From Desulfovibrio sp. (GTDB lineage Bacteria > Desulfobacterota > Desulfovibrionia > Desulfovibrionales > Desulfovibrionaceae), in assembly GCA_031269345.1 (NCBI GenBank), contig JAISZH010000168.1, positions 1 through 53,905 on the forward strand: 53,905 nt of DNA, read 5' to 3'. Made by a program: the position numbers and the translations under genes. Below the pieces are notes generated by a model. That model was not told the origin of the DNA. It did not search any database and worked only from the letters and a program-made list of their open reading frames with translations. Each line of letters opens with the position of its first letter. The stretch's first letter is position 1. Positions 1 through 10,124 of this stretch are shown here, in pieces.

Positions 1-19
1 GTTAATTTTCTATTTGGAA

Positions 20-85
20 TTGGAAGGCGCGACAGGATGTCGCGGCGAAATGCGAAGCATTTCGGAGGCAAGGTGAACCAAAGTT
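20..85 (+). repeat. Repeat family D, copy D1: hairpin cgcgac-aggat-gtcgcg followed by hairpin gaaatgc-gaa-gcatttc
   Basis: Matches in inverse orientation the sequence at about 5900-5965; both hairpins visible. Confidence 0.6.
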
Positions 86-99
86 TTCGCTGCAGCCGA

Positions 100-136
100 C
101 AGATAAAAATTGAAGGGCGTAATTTTTATCTGGAAT
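100..136. other. Strong hairpin cagataaaaatt...aatttttatctg
   Basis: 12-bp perfect inverted repeat. Confidence 0.6.
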
Positions 137-257
137 ACGAATTGCCCCTTATGGGGAAACCCACAGTAAAATACATCCGCCGCGTTCTTTTTTGGAATAA
201 GCCGCTGATTCGCGCCGTTTCCGGCACGATTTTTGCCCGGAGAAGGAGAGAGCAACC

Positions 258-298
258 CTACAAAACCGCGCCTTTTCCCAAAGGCGCGGTTTTGTCGT
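258..298. terminator. Intrinsic terminator-like hairpin (possibly bidirectional)
   Basis: caaaaccgcgccttttcccaaaggcgcggttttgtcgttt: long GC-rich stem with A/T flanks. Confidence 0.65.
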
Positions 299-344
299 TT
301 CCCTCACCGGGGCGCGGTTTTCCGCGTTCCGGTTTTTTTTTCGC

Positions 345-404
345 GCAGCCGGTGAAGAAACGAGAAATTCGCTCTTCACCGGCTGCTTCTTTTGTTGCTG
401 TACC
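345..404 (+). terminator. Intrinsic terminator-like hairpin
   Basis: cagccggtgaagaaacgagaaattcgctcttcaccggctgcttctttt: long stem followed by T-rich tract. Confidence 0.6.
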
Positions 405-537
405 CACACACCCGCCATAGGGCGGGAGCAAAGATGAGGACTCCCTGCCAATAGCTGATGGGGCACTCAAAAGTTTTGTGGGAACAATTTTTTATAAAAT
501 TGGCTGAATATGGCGAATAATCAGGATTTTTGATTTA

Positions 538-652
538 GAGCAGTTCACGGTGAACTGCTCTGCAAGGATTTGTGTGCAAATCCTTGCCGTGAAACAGGAG
601 CAGGCGGGCTTTGCCCGCCGTAAGCGAGCTGTTTCAAGCGTTAATTGCTCTA
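538..652 (+). repeat. Dispersed structured repeat family A, copy A1
   Basis: gagcagttcacggtgaactgctc + gcaaggatttg-tgtg-caaatccttgc + gaaacag..ggcgggctttgcccgcc..ctgtttc hairpins; same architecture recurs at about 9.1, 30.9, 38.3 and 47.7 kb. Confidence 0.8.
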
Positions 653-695
653 GTAGGCGGTAATATTTACATAACATCACAGCGGGGAACATCTT

Positions 696-3149
696 ATGAC
701 AACAAAAATAAAGATTATTACTGGTTTTATTGTGATGATCATTATAATTTCTTCCATTTCTATAATTGGATATCGAGGATTATCGGCTACTTCAGCGCTG
801 TTTGTGGAATTTGGCGATTCCGCGTCCCTTAACGTGGTTTCAAGTGATACAGTCAGTAACATCAATGCTTCAGCCTATTACCTTGAGAAATTTATGCGGC
901 TATCTGATATTAAAGACATGGAACGCTCAATCTCGGCACAGGAAAAATCACTGGAACTTGTGCGAGTGGCAATTACGCATAGCCGGGATCCTGGGCATAC
1001 AGAAGAATTGCGGCAGGCAGAGAAAATTCTTATTGAATATGTATCCACCCTCAAATTGATGAAGGGAAATCTCGGAGCATGGTATAACGACTTCAACAAA
1101 ATTATTGTTCAAGGTCTTGAAAAGGCTGAACAAACCCTTGCGGACGTCGGGGACATGGCCGTCACGATCAATAATACCGATGCTCTTGCCAAGCTGAACA
1201 GTGTTTGGCGTTTGCTCGTCAACCTTGATACCGCGCTCAGCAGTTTCCGGCAAAGCGGCACACCGGAAAATGCCCGCCGGGTTGATAACCTCCTCGGACA
1301 AGCATCTACCATTAATGCACTTTTTCAATCGACACTAAAATCGGAAAAAGGCAATAACTATTTCGCCGAGTATAAAAGGCTGTTTGACGCTATCATTGAC
1401 ACATATAAGAAGCACAAATCCGCTGTAATTCAGACCGAATCAATTCTGGAGCAAACGTATAAATGGGATGCCATACTCGAAGGAGCAAGCGTGAAAATCA
1501 GCTCTGAAGCAGATGCTGAGCAAAAGAAGAAGCATACTCAATTTGTGGAGTTTAACAGCAATACGATATTTTCCATGCTTCTTTTTTCCGGGCTCGGTCT
1601 TCTGATCGGCATAGTTTTCGCGGCTTTTATCATTTATGGCTTGATTGCTGCCCTGAACAAAATTTCCGGCCTCGCCGAGGCTGTTGCTGGCGGTGATTTT
1701 GATCATGCTGCCACTATCAGAGAAAAAGGCGAAATAGGAAAAGTAGCTGAAGCCATACAGCGCATTCCCCATACTTTGAGAACTATTCTCCAGGATTATC
1801 TGGATCTTGAACAAAAAATTGCACATGGGGCAATCTCCGCAAAAGCGGACAAATCAAAATATCACGGCGGTTTTTCTATTCTTGTGGAAGGCACGAACAA
1901 AATTCTTGGGTGCTTCAATTTCCTCATTGACAATATCCCTTCGCCTGTCGTCGTGCTGAACAATGATGCAAAAATTGAGTACATGAATACCGCGGCCCAA
2001 AATGTGGGCGGTTCCCAATTCCAGGGAAAAACCTGCAAACAGGTGTTCAACTTCGAAGATGACGGCACTGATGCGGATGCTCTCCGCAGGGCCGCCGCCA
2101 CACTACAGCCAGCCAGCGGAGAAACCACGGCTCATCCCGGAGACAAAGCTCTGGACATCAGGTATACGGCCATCCCCCTGGTGGACCCAAGCGGAAAGCT
2201 CACCGCCCTGCTCCAATTGCTCGTCGATCTCACCGAGATCAAAACACGCCAGCGGACAGTCCTGCAGGTCACGACCGAGGCGGCGGAAATAGCCAACCGT
2301 GTTGCCGCCGCTTCAGAAGAACTTGCCGCCCAGGTGGAAGAAATATCCCGTGGTTCAGAGGTGCAACGCGCCAGGGTGGAAACCACGGCTTCGGCTATGG
2401 TGGAAATGAATTCTGTGGTCCTCGAAGTGGCTCAAAATGCGAGCAAAGCTTCGGAGCAGAGCGAAATTACCCGCTCCAAGGCCGAAAGCGGCGCGGAATC
2501 GGTCAACAACGTGGTCAAGTCCATCGGCCATGTTAACGAGGTGGCTTCCACCCTTCAGGTCAATATGCAGGAGCTTGGCACCCAGGCCGAGAGCATTAGC
2601 GAGGTCATGAACGTCATTTCAGATATCGCTGATCAGACCAATCTGCTTGCTCTTAATGCCGCCATTGAAGCGGCACGGGCGGGGGAAGCCGGGCGCGGGT
2701 TCGCCGTGGTGGCTGACGAGGTACGCAAACTGGCCGAGAAGACCATGCTGGCCACCCAGGAAGTGAGCGCCAAAATCCGCGCCATTCAGCAATCCTCCCG
2801 CACCAATATTGAGGCTGTGAACACCGCCGTCAGCAGTATAATGACAGCCAACGGCCTTGCGGATTCCTCCGGCGTGGCACTGAAGGAAATCGTGTCCTTC
2901 GCTTCCAATAGTTCCGCTATTGTGTCCTCAATCGCCACCGCCGCCGAGGAGCAGAGCGCGACCTCCGGGGAAATCAGCCATGCCATTGAGGAGATAAACC
3001 GCATTGTGGGTGAAACCAGCAACGGCATGGTTCAATCCTCTGCGGCCGTGCAGGAACTTTCCCACATGTCCCAGGAACTGCGCCGGGTGATGGACAAGCT
3101 TGACGAAAAGGGCCTTCCGCAGACAAAGCCAGCCTTGGCGAAAGCATGA
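696..3149 (+). CDS. Methyl-accepting chemotaxis protein (TM, HAMP-like, PAS-like, MCP signalling domain)
   Basis: 817 aa; signalling hairpin [43 protein letters not shown]; two TM segments. Confidence 0.93.
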   Translation: MTTKIKIITGFIVMIIIISSISIIGYRGLSATSALFVEFGDSASLNVVSSDTVSNINASAYYLEKFMRLSDIKDMERSISAQEKSLELVRVAITHSRDPGHTEELRQAEKILIEYVSTLKLMKGNLGAWYNDFNKIIVQGLEKAEQTLADVGDMAVTINNTDALAKLNSVWRLLVNLDTALSSFRQSGTPENARRVDNLLGQASTINALFQSTLKSEKGNNYFAEYKRLFDAIIDTYKKHKSAVIQTESILEQTYKWDAILEGASVKISSEADAEQKKKHTQFVEFNSNTIFSMLLFSGLGLLIGIVFAAFIIYGLIAALNKISGLAEAVAGGDFDHAATIREKGEIGKVAEAIQRIPHTLRTILQDYLDLEQKIAHGAISAKADKSKYHGGFSILVEGTNKILGCFNFLIDNIPSPVVVLNNDAKIEYMNTAAQNVGGSQFQGKTCKQVFNFEDDGTDADALRRAAATLQPASGETTAHPGDKALDIRYTAIPLVDPSGKLTALLQLLVDLTEIKTRQRTVLQVTTEAAEIANRVAAASEELAAQVEEISRGSEVQRARVETTASAMVEMNSVVLEVAQNASKASEQSEITRSKAESGAESVNNVVKSIGHVNEVASTLQVNMQELGTQAESISEVMNVISDIADQTNLLALNAAIEAARAGEAGRGFAVVADEVRKLAEKTMLATQEVSAKIRAIQQSSRTNIEAVNTAVSSIMTANGLADSSGVALKEIVSFASNSSAIVSSIATAAEEQSATSGEISHAIEEINRIVGETSNGMVQSSAAVQELSHMSQELRRVMDKLDEKGLPQTKPALAKA

Positions 3150-3493
3150 GGCAATCCCAACCGGCGCCTACGGGAACCGGGTGCGATAAATACTGCGCCG
3201 CGTCCGGCGGGGCGATACGCTGCAACCCGCTGCCTGCCGCATCCGCAGCCTCGGCGCTGGCGTCACCACGCATAGGCACAACATGGCCTAAAAATTGTTA
3301 TTTTTTTAAAAGTTCCGGTGAGGGAATATCCCCCATGTCCGGATATCCTGGCGATTTTGCCTTTTTGCGTGGTGGATTCTGATATAGGTTGTTGTCGAAA
3401 TCGCCGCGGTTTTATAGCTCAACATAGTAACATGAAGTGCCGCCCGGATTGTCGCCCCACAGGGCCAATCTATCAATATGCAAGGAGGGTAAC

Positions 3494-5011
3494 ATGTCAG
3501 ATTCAAAAAAGAAATCCGGAATCAGCCGGCGTGCTGTGTTGAAAGGCGCTGCGGTTACCGGCGCGGCTGCTCTGGTGACGCCGTTGTCCACGACGACGGC
3601 GGAGGCGGTGCCACCGCCGGACAAATGGGATCAGAGCGTTGACGTCGTGGTCGTCGGAACCGGCTACGCCGGTTTGTCCGCCGCCGTTGAGGCCAAAGAC
3701 GCCGGCGCGAACGTGCTCGTTATCGACAAGGCGGACATTGTCGGAGGGAATTCCGTCATCGCGAGCGGCGGATACAACTGCGCCGATCCTGAGAGGCAAA
3801 AACCTCAGGGCATTGAAGATTCCCCGGATTTGCATTTCGCGCAAACCATGGCCGGCGGAGATTTCCGGGCTGATCCGGCCAAAGTGCGCTACTATGTAGA
3901 TCACGCCCTGGACGGTGTGAAATGGCTGGAGAAACTCGGCGTTGTTTTCGAACCGAAGGTGTACACCATCGTCGGCGCGATCCACCCCAGAAGCCATGAC
4001 CCCGTCAATCACGGGCGCGGCGGGGCCATTATCGCTGTATTGAAAAAAAATGTCGAAGAGCGGCAAGTACCCGTGCGCCTGAGTTGCGCCCTGAGCGGCA
4101 TTGTGCGTCGCAATCCACTGGACGGAGAGGTTCTGGGAGTGCAGGTTAAAGAAGGGAGAGGGGTCAAGCACATTGAGGCCAAGCGCGCCGTGGTGCTCGC
4201 CACGGGCGGTTTCGGGGCGGATGTGCCCTTCCGTTCCAAATATGCCCCGCAATACGACGACAAACTCCCGACGACCAATGTGCCCTGGGCCACAGGCGAG
4301 GCGCTGTGCTATTCACAGGATGTGGGCGCCGATGTCGTCGGCATGGACTATATCCAGCTACTGGTAGCCTGCAACTACTTCACAAAAAAATACGGCGACA
4401 TCGCCAACCTCGGCGTTGATCACGCCGTTTTTCTCAACCTGAAGGGCAAACGCTATGTGGCGGAAGACGCCAGACGCGATGTTCTGGCCGGGAGCACCAT
4501 GGCTCAGCCGGAAAAGGTGTTTCTCTGGGTCGCCGATGACCGGGCGGCCAAGCGATACACTTTGGACAGGATCAAGGTGTCTCTGGACAAGGGCTTGTGC
4601 TTTACCGCTCCCACACTGGAGGAGCTGGCCGCGATACTGGAAGGGAAGCTGAAGGTTCCGCCTGCGGATTTTCTGGCCTCCGTCAAGCGCTACAACGAAC
4701 TTGTCGCCTCCGGCAAGGACAGCGATTTCGGGAAAAAGGACGTCAACCTCAAAACTCTTGAGAAAGGGCCGTTCTGGGCAAGTCCGACCCAGGCGGGGGT
4801 GCATCACACTATGGGAGGTTTGCGTACAACGCCCACAACGGCGCAAGTGCTGGACAGGCTCGGCAAAATTATTCCCCGTCTGTATGCCGCCGGCGAAGTC
4901 ACCGGCGGCGTGCACGGCACAAACAGGCTGGGAGGCAACGCCACCAGCGACTGCATTGTCTTTGGACGGTTAGCCGGACAGTTGGCGGGTAAGGAGCCTC
5001 GAAGGGCGTGA
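3494..5011 (+). CDS. Tat-exported FAD-dependent fumarate reductase/flavocytochrome c-type flavoprotein
   Basis: Tat motif SRRAVLKG, dinucleotide-binding VVVVGTGYAGLSAAVEAKDAGANVLVIDK, C-terminal YAAGEVTGGVHGTNRLGGNATSDCIVFGRLAG; AGGAGGGT SD before ATG 3494 (ORF track start is upstream). Confidence 0.9.
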   Translation: MSDSKKKSGISRRAVLKGAAVTGAAALVTPLSTTTAEAVPPPDKWDQSVDVVVVGTGYAGLSAAVEAKDAGANVLVIDKADIVGGNSVIASGGYNCADPERQKPQGIEDSPDLHFAQTMAGGDFRADPAKVRYYVDHALDGVKWLEKLGVVFEPKVYTIVGAIHPRSHDPVNHGRGGAIIAVLKKNVEERQVPVRLSCALSGIVRRNPLDGEVLGVQVKEGRGVKHIEAKRAVVLATGGFGADVPFRSKYAPQYDDKLPTTNVPWATGEALCYSQDVGADVVGMDYIQLLVACNYFTKKYGDIANLGVDHAVFLNLKGKRYVAEDARRDVLAGSTMAQPEKVFLWVADDRAAKRYTLDRIKVSLDKGLCFTAPTLEELAAILEGKLKVPPADFLASVKRYNELVASGKDSDFGKKDVNLKTLEKGPFWASPTQAGVHHTMGGLRTTPTTAQVLDRLGKIIPRLYAAGEVTGGVHGTNRLGGNATSDCIVFGRLAGQLAGKEPRRA

Positions 5012-5055
5012 CGCGGATGTCCGCCTGAGACGTTTCCCTCGCTTACACATCTGAC

Positions 5056-5101
5056 GGGTGCGCCGTTGCTACATTGAGACGGCGCACCTGGCATTTTTAT
5101 T
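5056..5101 (+). terminator. Intrinsic terminator after flavoprotein gene
   Basis: ggtgcgccgt...acggcgcacctggcattttta. Confidence 0.7.
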
Positions 5102-5114
5102 TGACAAGGGGTGT

Positions 5115-5891
5115 TCAGAAGTCCGGACGCCTCCCTCCGCTTTGCAGAAAGACGCTGTCCATCCCGTAAGCCAGGAAGGTATATCCGGCCTCAAGCTTCT
5201 CCCGCAAGGCGGCGGCATCCGGCCAGACCACATGGTAGCCTTTGCCGATTTTGTATTCGTCCGCCTTGCGTTCTACAAGCGCCAGCGCCTCCAGAAATGT
5301 CGGCTCGTCAAAACGCGCCGTAATACCCATGGAGGCGGAAAGGTCATAAGGGCCGACCATGCAGGCGTCCAGGCGCGGATGCGAAAAAATTTCGTCCAGG
5401 CGCTTCACGGCGTTGATGTGCTCGATCTGGGCCACCAGGACTATCTCCTGCCCGATACCGGAAGGCCCGAGATGGGCGTCGAAATCCCGCCCGTAGGCAT
5501 TGGCCCGGCAAAAGCCCACTCCGCGCCGTCCCCCGGCGAATTCCCGCCCGCCCGGATATAGGCTTTGGGCAATAGCCCGATCAAGCTGCTCCCGGCTTTC
5601 GATCATGGGAAAAATAAGGCCGGCGGCGCCGGAATCCAGAGCGTACTTGCCCTGGGTCAGCCCCGCTTCGGCCAGACGCGCGAAAGGCGCGGTCCCCCAG
5701 CGTTCAAGGGCGCGGAACACGTCCGGGAGATGCGCGCGCGTAAAGGCGCCATGTTCCATATCTACGGCCGCCCATTCATAGCCCATGCGGGCGATGATTT
5801 CCGCTGTCTCCGGACTTGGCAGTTGCAGCCAGGTGCCGACACAGGCCCGGCCAGCGCGGATCTTCCGCCTGATTTCCGCATTTGACGACAT
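5115..5891 (-). CDS. HpcH/HpaI-family aldolase
   Basis: 258 aa; GTWLQLPSPETAEIIARMGYEWAAVDMEHG..., FPMIESREQLDRAI, VGPYDLSASMGI. Confidence 0.9.
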   Translation of the reverse strand: MSSNAEIRRKIRAGRACVGTWLQLPSPETAEIIARMGYEWAAVDMEHGAFTRAHLPDVFRALERWGTAPFARLAEAGLTQGKYALDSGAAGLIFPMIESREQLDRAIAQSLYPGGREFAGGRRGVGFCRANAYGRDFDAHLGPSGIGQEIVLVAQIEHINAVKRLDEIFSHPRLDACMVGPYDLSASMGITARFDEPTFLEALALVERKADEYKIGKGYHVVWPDAAALREKLEAGYTFLAYGMDSVFLQSGGRRPDF

Positions 5892-5899
5892 GTTCCCCT

Positions 5900-5965
5900 C
5901 CTTCTTGCCTCCCGAACCGCTTCGCGTTTCGGCGCGGCATCCTGCCGCGCCATATCAATTCACTG
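5900..5965 (-). repeat. Repeat family D, copy D2, in the 5' leader of the aldolase gene
   Basis: Reverse strand ggcgcggcaggatgccgcgccgaaacgcgaagcggttcgggaggcaagaaggagggg; homologous to D1. Confidence 0.6.
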
Positions 5966-6256
5966 TAAAAATTATGACAATCTTTATCGCGAATTGGCAT
6001 TACGCCGTTTGTTCCTGTCCAACATGCGATATATGGTGGACAGAGTCTGAATCCGCCCGTACCTTCCCGCCTTTAGCGCCATACCTGCCTACCGGGAAAC
6101 ACGGCCTATCATTACATATTTTAATGCGAATTGGAATAATACTGTTCCTGATGTTGATTATAATTATTTGTAAAATAAAATAGTTACAGGGAGAAAATAC
6201 GATATTGTCCAAAGGCAGAACAAAAAAATACATTTATGTAATTTGTCGGCATATCC

Positions 6257-6351
6257 TCAAATTTCGTTCCACGAGCGGATGAGGGCTTCGTAGATGTCTT
6301 TGGCCGCGCGCAACTGATCCAGAGGGCAGGATTCATTAGTTTTAAGCGATA
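6257..6351 (-). pseudogene. C-terminal fragment, possibly of an M20-type peptidase
   Basis: Reverse-strand frame reads *RHVSLKTNESCPLDQLRAAKDIYEALIRSWNEI*; protein-like but with an upstream stop. Confidence 0.35.
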
Positions 6352-6358
6352 CATGGCG

Positions 6359-7393
6359 CTAGAATCCTATCAACTCTCTGACCCCTTCCATGGTCTTTGC
6401 GGCTTCTGCCCTGGCTTTCTCGTTTCCGGCCTCCAGTACCTCCCGCACAAAACCCGGCTTCGCATCCAGAAAAGCGCGGCGCTCGCGCATAGGCGCAAGA
6501 AAAGCCTCAATCCCGCGCAAAAGTATTGCCTTGCAGTCCACACAGCCAATGCCGGCGCTAAGACACCCCGCGCGGATCTCCGCCTGGGTCTGCTGATCCG
6601 TAAGCAGTTCATGATAGGGGAAAAGATTGCAGTGTTCCGGGTTGCCGGGGTCTTTGCGCCGCAGTCTGGCCGTATCCGTGAGCATTTCCCTGATTTTGGG
6701 GGCGATCGTGTCCATGCCCTCGGAGAGCAGAATGCCGTTGTTATAGCTTTTGGACATCTTTCGCCCGTCAAGCCCCGGACATTTGGGCTGAGGAGTGAGG
6801 CGGGCCTCTGGTTCGGGAAAGAACTCGCCATAGAAATTGTTGAAACGGCGGGCTATCTCACGGGCAATCTCCAGGTGCGGAAGCTGGTCCTGCCCCACCG
6901 GCACCCACTGCGGGCGGTACATTATGATGTCCGCGGTCATCAGCACCGGGTAGCCCAAAAAGCCGTAAGTGCCGAGATCCTTGTGGCTCAGCTGCTGCAA
7001 CTGTTCTTTATAGGTGGGACAGCGCTCAAGCCAGCTCACCGGGGTAATCATGGACAAAATCAGGTGCAGTTCGGCCGTTTCCTTGATCCGCGACTGCTGA
7101 AAAATGACCGCCCGCTCCGGGTCCAGTCCCGCCGCCAGCCAATCCTTGACCATTTCGGGAATAAATTCCCTTATGCGCGCGGCTTCTTCATATTCGCTGG
7201 TCAACGCATGCCAGTCGGCCACGAAAAAAAAGCTTTTCAACTCATCCTGCATGGCGAGCCAATTTTTTATAGCTCCGAAATAATGACCGATATGCAGCGA
7301 GCCGGTCGGGCGCATCCCGGACAAACTGCGCTTGGCCGCGTCCTTGTTCAGCATGGACGTTGTCTTGCCTGGCGACACCGTATCCTCCTTCAT
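6359..7393 (-). CDS. trpS: Tryptophanyl-tRNA synthetase
   Basis: SGMRPTGSLHIGHYFGAIKNW, class I KMSKS (GRKMSKSYNN). Confidence 0.95.
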   Translation of the reverse strand: MKEDTVSPGKTTSMLNKDAAKRSLSGMRPTGSLHIGHYFGAIKNWLAMQDELKSFFFVADWHALTSEYEEAARIREFIPEMVKDWLAAGLDPERAVIFQQSRIKETAELHLILSMITPVSWLERCPTYKEQLQQLSHKDLGTYGFLGYPVLMTADIIMYRPQWVPVGQDQLPHLEIAREIARRFNNFYGEFFPEPEARLTPQPKCPGLDGRKMSKSYNNGILLSEGMDTIAPKIREMLTDTARLRRKDPGNPEHCNLFPYHELLTDQQTQAEIRAGCLSAGIGCVDCKAILLRGIEAFLAPMRERRAFLDAKPGFVREVLEAGNEKARAEAAKTMEGVRELIGF

Positions 7394-8091
7394 GAATGGA
7401 AAAACCTCTGCACGTAAAACAACCCGGCCGGGACACTGAAGAGCAGGGTGATGAAATCAACGCTGGCGCTTATCAGCGGCACGAGAACATAGCGGAAAAA
7501 CCCCGTGCCCACCAGCAAAACAATAATGAACATCCCGTAGCGGCCAAGCTGCATATAGGCAAAAGCGAGAGGACGCGGCAGGATTCCGGCCAGAATATGG
7601 CTGCCGTCAAGCGGGGGGATGGGCATGAGGTTGAACCAGCACAAGGCGCAGTTGATGGAAATGCCCAGCCAGGCCGACTGGGCGATCAAGAGCAGAACAA
7701 TTGAGGCGGAAAACCCGGCCTGGGCCAGGTTGAGCGCAAATTTCAAAATCAGGGCGCACAAGCAGGCCGTCAGGAAATTGCTCAGGGGACCGGCCAGGGA
7801 AACCAGTATCGAAGCCAGACGCGGGTTTCTGAAAAAACGCGTCTGCACGGGCACCGGCTTGGCCCAGCCGATGATGAAGGGACTGAACAGCGCCGTGAAG
7901 ACGAAAATACCCAGTCCCATCGGGTCGATATGTTTTATCGGGTTCAAGGTAAGCCGGCCCAGGTGTTTGGCGGTGGGATCGCCCATTTTGAAGGCGGTGT
8001 AACCGTGGGCGACCTCATGGCATATTATACCGAAAAGGGCCGGCACGAAGGCCAGCCCGAAATTGAGAAGGGATGATGTGAACTCACGCAT
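7390..8091 (-). CDS. Site-2 protease family (M50) membrane metalloprotease
   Basis: HEVAHGYTAFKMGDPTAKHLGRLTLNPIKHIDPMG; ATGA overlap with trpS. Confidence 0.92.
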   Translation of the reverse strand: MREFTSSLLNFGLAFVPALFGIICHEVAHGYTAFKMGDPTAKHLGRLTLNPIKHIDPMGLGIFVFTALFSPFIIGWAKPVPVQTRFFRNPRLASILVSLAGPLSNFLTACLCALILKFALNLAQAGFSASIVLLLIAQSAWLGISINCALCWFNLMPIPPLDGSHILAGILPRPLAFAYMQLGRYGMFIIVLLVGTGFFRYVLVPLISASVDFITLLFSVPAGLFYVQRFFHS

Positions 8092-8115
8092 GGTGAACCG
8101 CGGGCGACAAGTCCG

Positions 8116-8487
8116 TCAAGCCTTTTTCTCAGCGAACACCCGCTTGATCGTATCCTTCAGCATGGTCAGATCGACTGATTTGACGACGTAGGCGTCGGCG
8201 GCTATGGACTTGAGATCGTACTGGAAGCTGTCGTAAGAAGTGCTTAAAATCACGGGCAGAGCGCTGTCCGCGGCACGGATGATCTGCAGGATATCCAAAC
8301 CGGTCAAAGGGTTGCCTTCAAGCTTTATATCAAGAATCACGGCATCAGGCTTTTCTTTGGCTATCACCTCCATTATGGGGGTGCGGCCGTCCGTGAGCGC
8401 AACGCTATACTCGCCGCCTTCCAGTTCTTCCTGGTACAACAGGCGGATATGGAGTTCGTCGTCCACTACAAGGATCTTCTTGCGCAT
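8116..8487 (-). CDS. Response regulator (receiver domain)
   Basis: MRKKILVVDDELHIRLLYQEEL...DAVILDIKLEG...VVKSVDL; ATG 8487 preferred over longer ORF. Confidence 0.88.
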   Translation of the reverse strand: MRKKILVVDDELHIRLLYQEELEGGEYSVALTDGRTPIMEVIAKEKPDAVILDIKLEGNPLTGLDILQIIRAADSALPVILSTSYDSFQYDLKSIAADAYVVKSVDLTMLKDTIKRVFAEKKA

Positions 8488-8512
8488 AGTGAACCTCCGT
8501 TTACAAATATGT

Positions 8513-8662
8513 ACACTGAAAAGCAAATTTTTCAATGCAGGAACATCAGCCGGAAACGGCGTTTTCCGGCTGACTTGCTTTGCCATGTTGTACATCGGCC
8601 TTGCGGCCGGCGTACTGGTTTCCGGCAACCCGCAAGCTGCCGTGTCCCGATTTCCTTTAAAA
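8513..8662 (+). repeat. Repeat family C, divergent copy C1
   Basis: ctgaaaagcaaatttttcaatgcag + tcagccggaaacggcgttttccggctga. Confidence 0.55.
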
Positions 8663-8809
8663 TCTTACCCCGCCCTATATCACGCGTCAAACATTATTAT
8701 AAGGAAATGACAAATTTTCCCTCCGTTCGCGGGAAAAGGGTTCCAGCGAAAAAGGACCCGCGCCCGGTTCCGGAACGCTCCTGTTTTCCGTCCGCGCGAC
8801 CGGGAAAAT

Positions 8810-9070
8810 ATGCATTGTGTTCAGGGAGGCAAATTGCTAGAATGGGATAATGAGACAGCATTCAGCTTCAATCCGGGAAAAGCCGTGTCCATAGGCGATC
8901 GCCTCGCCCGGGGCATCCTGATCGGAGGCGCGGTCGGCGCCTTGTATGTCGTTTTCGGCTATGGCTCCAATATGTTCTTAGCGGTGGGGGCAGGCGCCCT
9001 GGCCGGGTTTCTGGCCGGGCTGACGCGGGCCATCCTGGACAAAAGGCGCAAGGATGACAAGCCTGATTAA
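8810..9070 (+). CDS. Small glycine-rich membrane protein, function unknown
   Basis: 86-aa ORF with two glycine-zipper-like hydrophobic segments. Confidence 0.55.
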   Translation: MHCVQGGKLLEWDNETAFSFNPGKAVSIGDRLARGILIGGAVGALYVVFGYGSNMFLAVGAGALAGFLAGLTRAILDKRRKDDKPD

Positions 9071-9075
9071 CTTAT

Positions 9076-9197
9076 GGCGTGTTAACTTCAAACGTCAACA
9101 CGCCCCGCAGGGGTTTGCCCCGCAAACCCCTGCCGCGAGATGCCCGCGGGTGGGCTTTGCCCGCTGTCAGGCAAGCGTCTCAAGCGTAAATGCTATA
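9076..9197 (+). repeat. Repeat family A, divergent copy A2
   Basis: ggcgtgttaac/gtcaacacgcc and gcaggggtttg-cccc-caaacccctgc hairpins; ends aagcgtaaatgctata like other A copies. Confidence 0.6.
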
Positions 9198-9205
9198 GGG
9201 CTGCT

Positions 9206-10114
9206 TTGTTTAAAAACTACCACATAGTAATTTTCAAGGATCGGGAAGGCGGTTTCCGCAAGCTGCGCATGCGCGGCTGGTTCGGAGTTTTCATATTCCT
9301 GCTTGTCTGCGCCTCAATCGGGTCAGCCGTATATTTTTTCGGTTATTATACGGAATCTGTCGTGCTGGCCCGCAGGCTGGCCGACGCGCAAAAGCTCCTG
9401 CGCGCCCAGACCGCCCAGATACTGAGCCTTGCGGGCAAGGTCGAAAGCCTTGAAAAGGACGTGCGCCGGGTGCAACTGTTCGACTCCAAACTGCGTGTGC
9501 TCCTGAACGTGGACAAAGATACCCCCGAGGAAAACGAGGACCGGGCGGAAACCCAGGCGCGCGTCGGGGAGATGGTCAACCCGCTGCTCCTTGCCAGGCA
9601 CCGCGAGCTTTTCATGCGCCGGCTGCACAGCGTTGTGGACGAACTCTCCGGTTCGGTGAGCCTTGAGGAGGTAGGGCAGCAGACCCTCGTCACGCTTTTG
9701 CGCGGCAACAAGGATTCCCTGCTCTCCACTCCGTCCATCTGGCCCGTCCGGGGCACGCTGACCTCCGGTTTCGGCCTGCGCCGTTCCCCCATCTCAGGTT
9801 CTGAACGCATGCACCAGGGTCTCGACATATCAAATCGTATCGGCACGCCGATTCGCGCCCCGGCGCGCGGGGCGGTGACTTTCTCCGGGCCGGACGGGGC
9901 GTACGGCATCTGCATAACCATCGACCACGGCAACGGCATAGCCACTCGCTACGCCCATCTTTCCAAGTCCTCGGTAAACGTCGGCGATTATGTGCAACGC
10001 GGCGACGTTATCGGCTACTTGGGCAATACCGGACGCAGCACCGGCCCGCACCTGCACTATGAGGTGCATGTGCGCGGAATGCCGGTCAACCCCATGCGCT
10101 ATATTCTCAACTGA
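9206..10114 (+). CDS. M23-family (LytM/NlpD-like) peptidase with N-terminal TM and coiled coil
   Basis: GLDISNRIGTPIRAPARGAVTFSG...GNGIATRYAHLSKSSVNVGDYVQRGDVIGYLGNTGRSTGPHLHYEV; ORF-track start 9140 lies inside repeat A2, TTG 9206 is an alternative. Confidence 0.88.
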   Translation: MFKNYHIVIFKDREGGFRKLRMRGWFGVFIFLLVCASIGSAVYFFGYYTESVVLARRLADAQKLLRAQTAQILSLAGKVESLEKDVRRVQLFDSKLRVLLNVDKDTPEENEDRAETQARVGEMVNPLLLARHRELFMRRLHSVVDELSGSVSLEEVGQQTLVTLLRGNKDSLLSTPSIWPVRGTLTSGFGLRRSPISGSERMHQGLDISNRIGTPIRAPARGAVTFSGPDGAYGICITIDHGNGIATRYAHLSKSSVNVGDYVQRGDVIGYLGNTGRSTGPHLHYEVHVRGMPVNPMRYILN

Positions 10115-10124
10115 GGCGCGGGCC

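Noticed and set aside
6353-7417. 354-aa plus-strand ORF
   Set aside because: Antisense to trpS.
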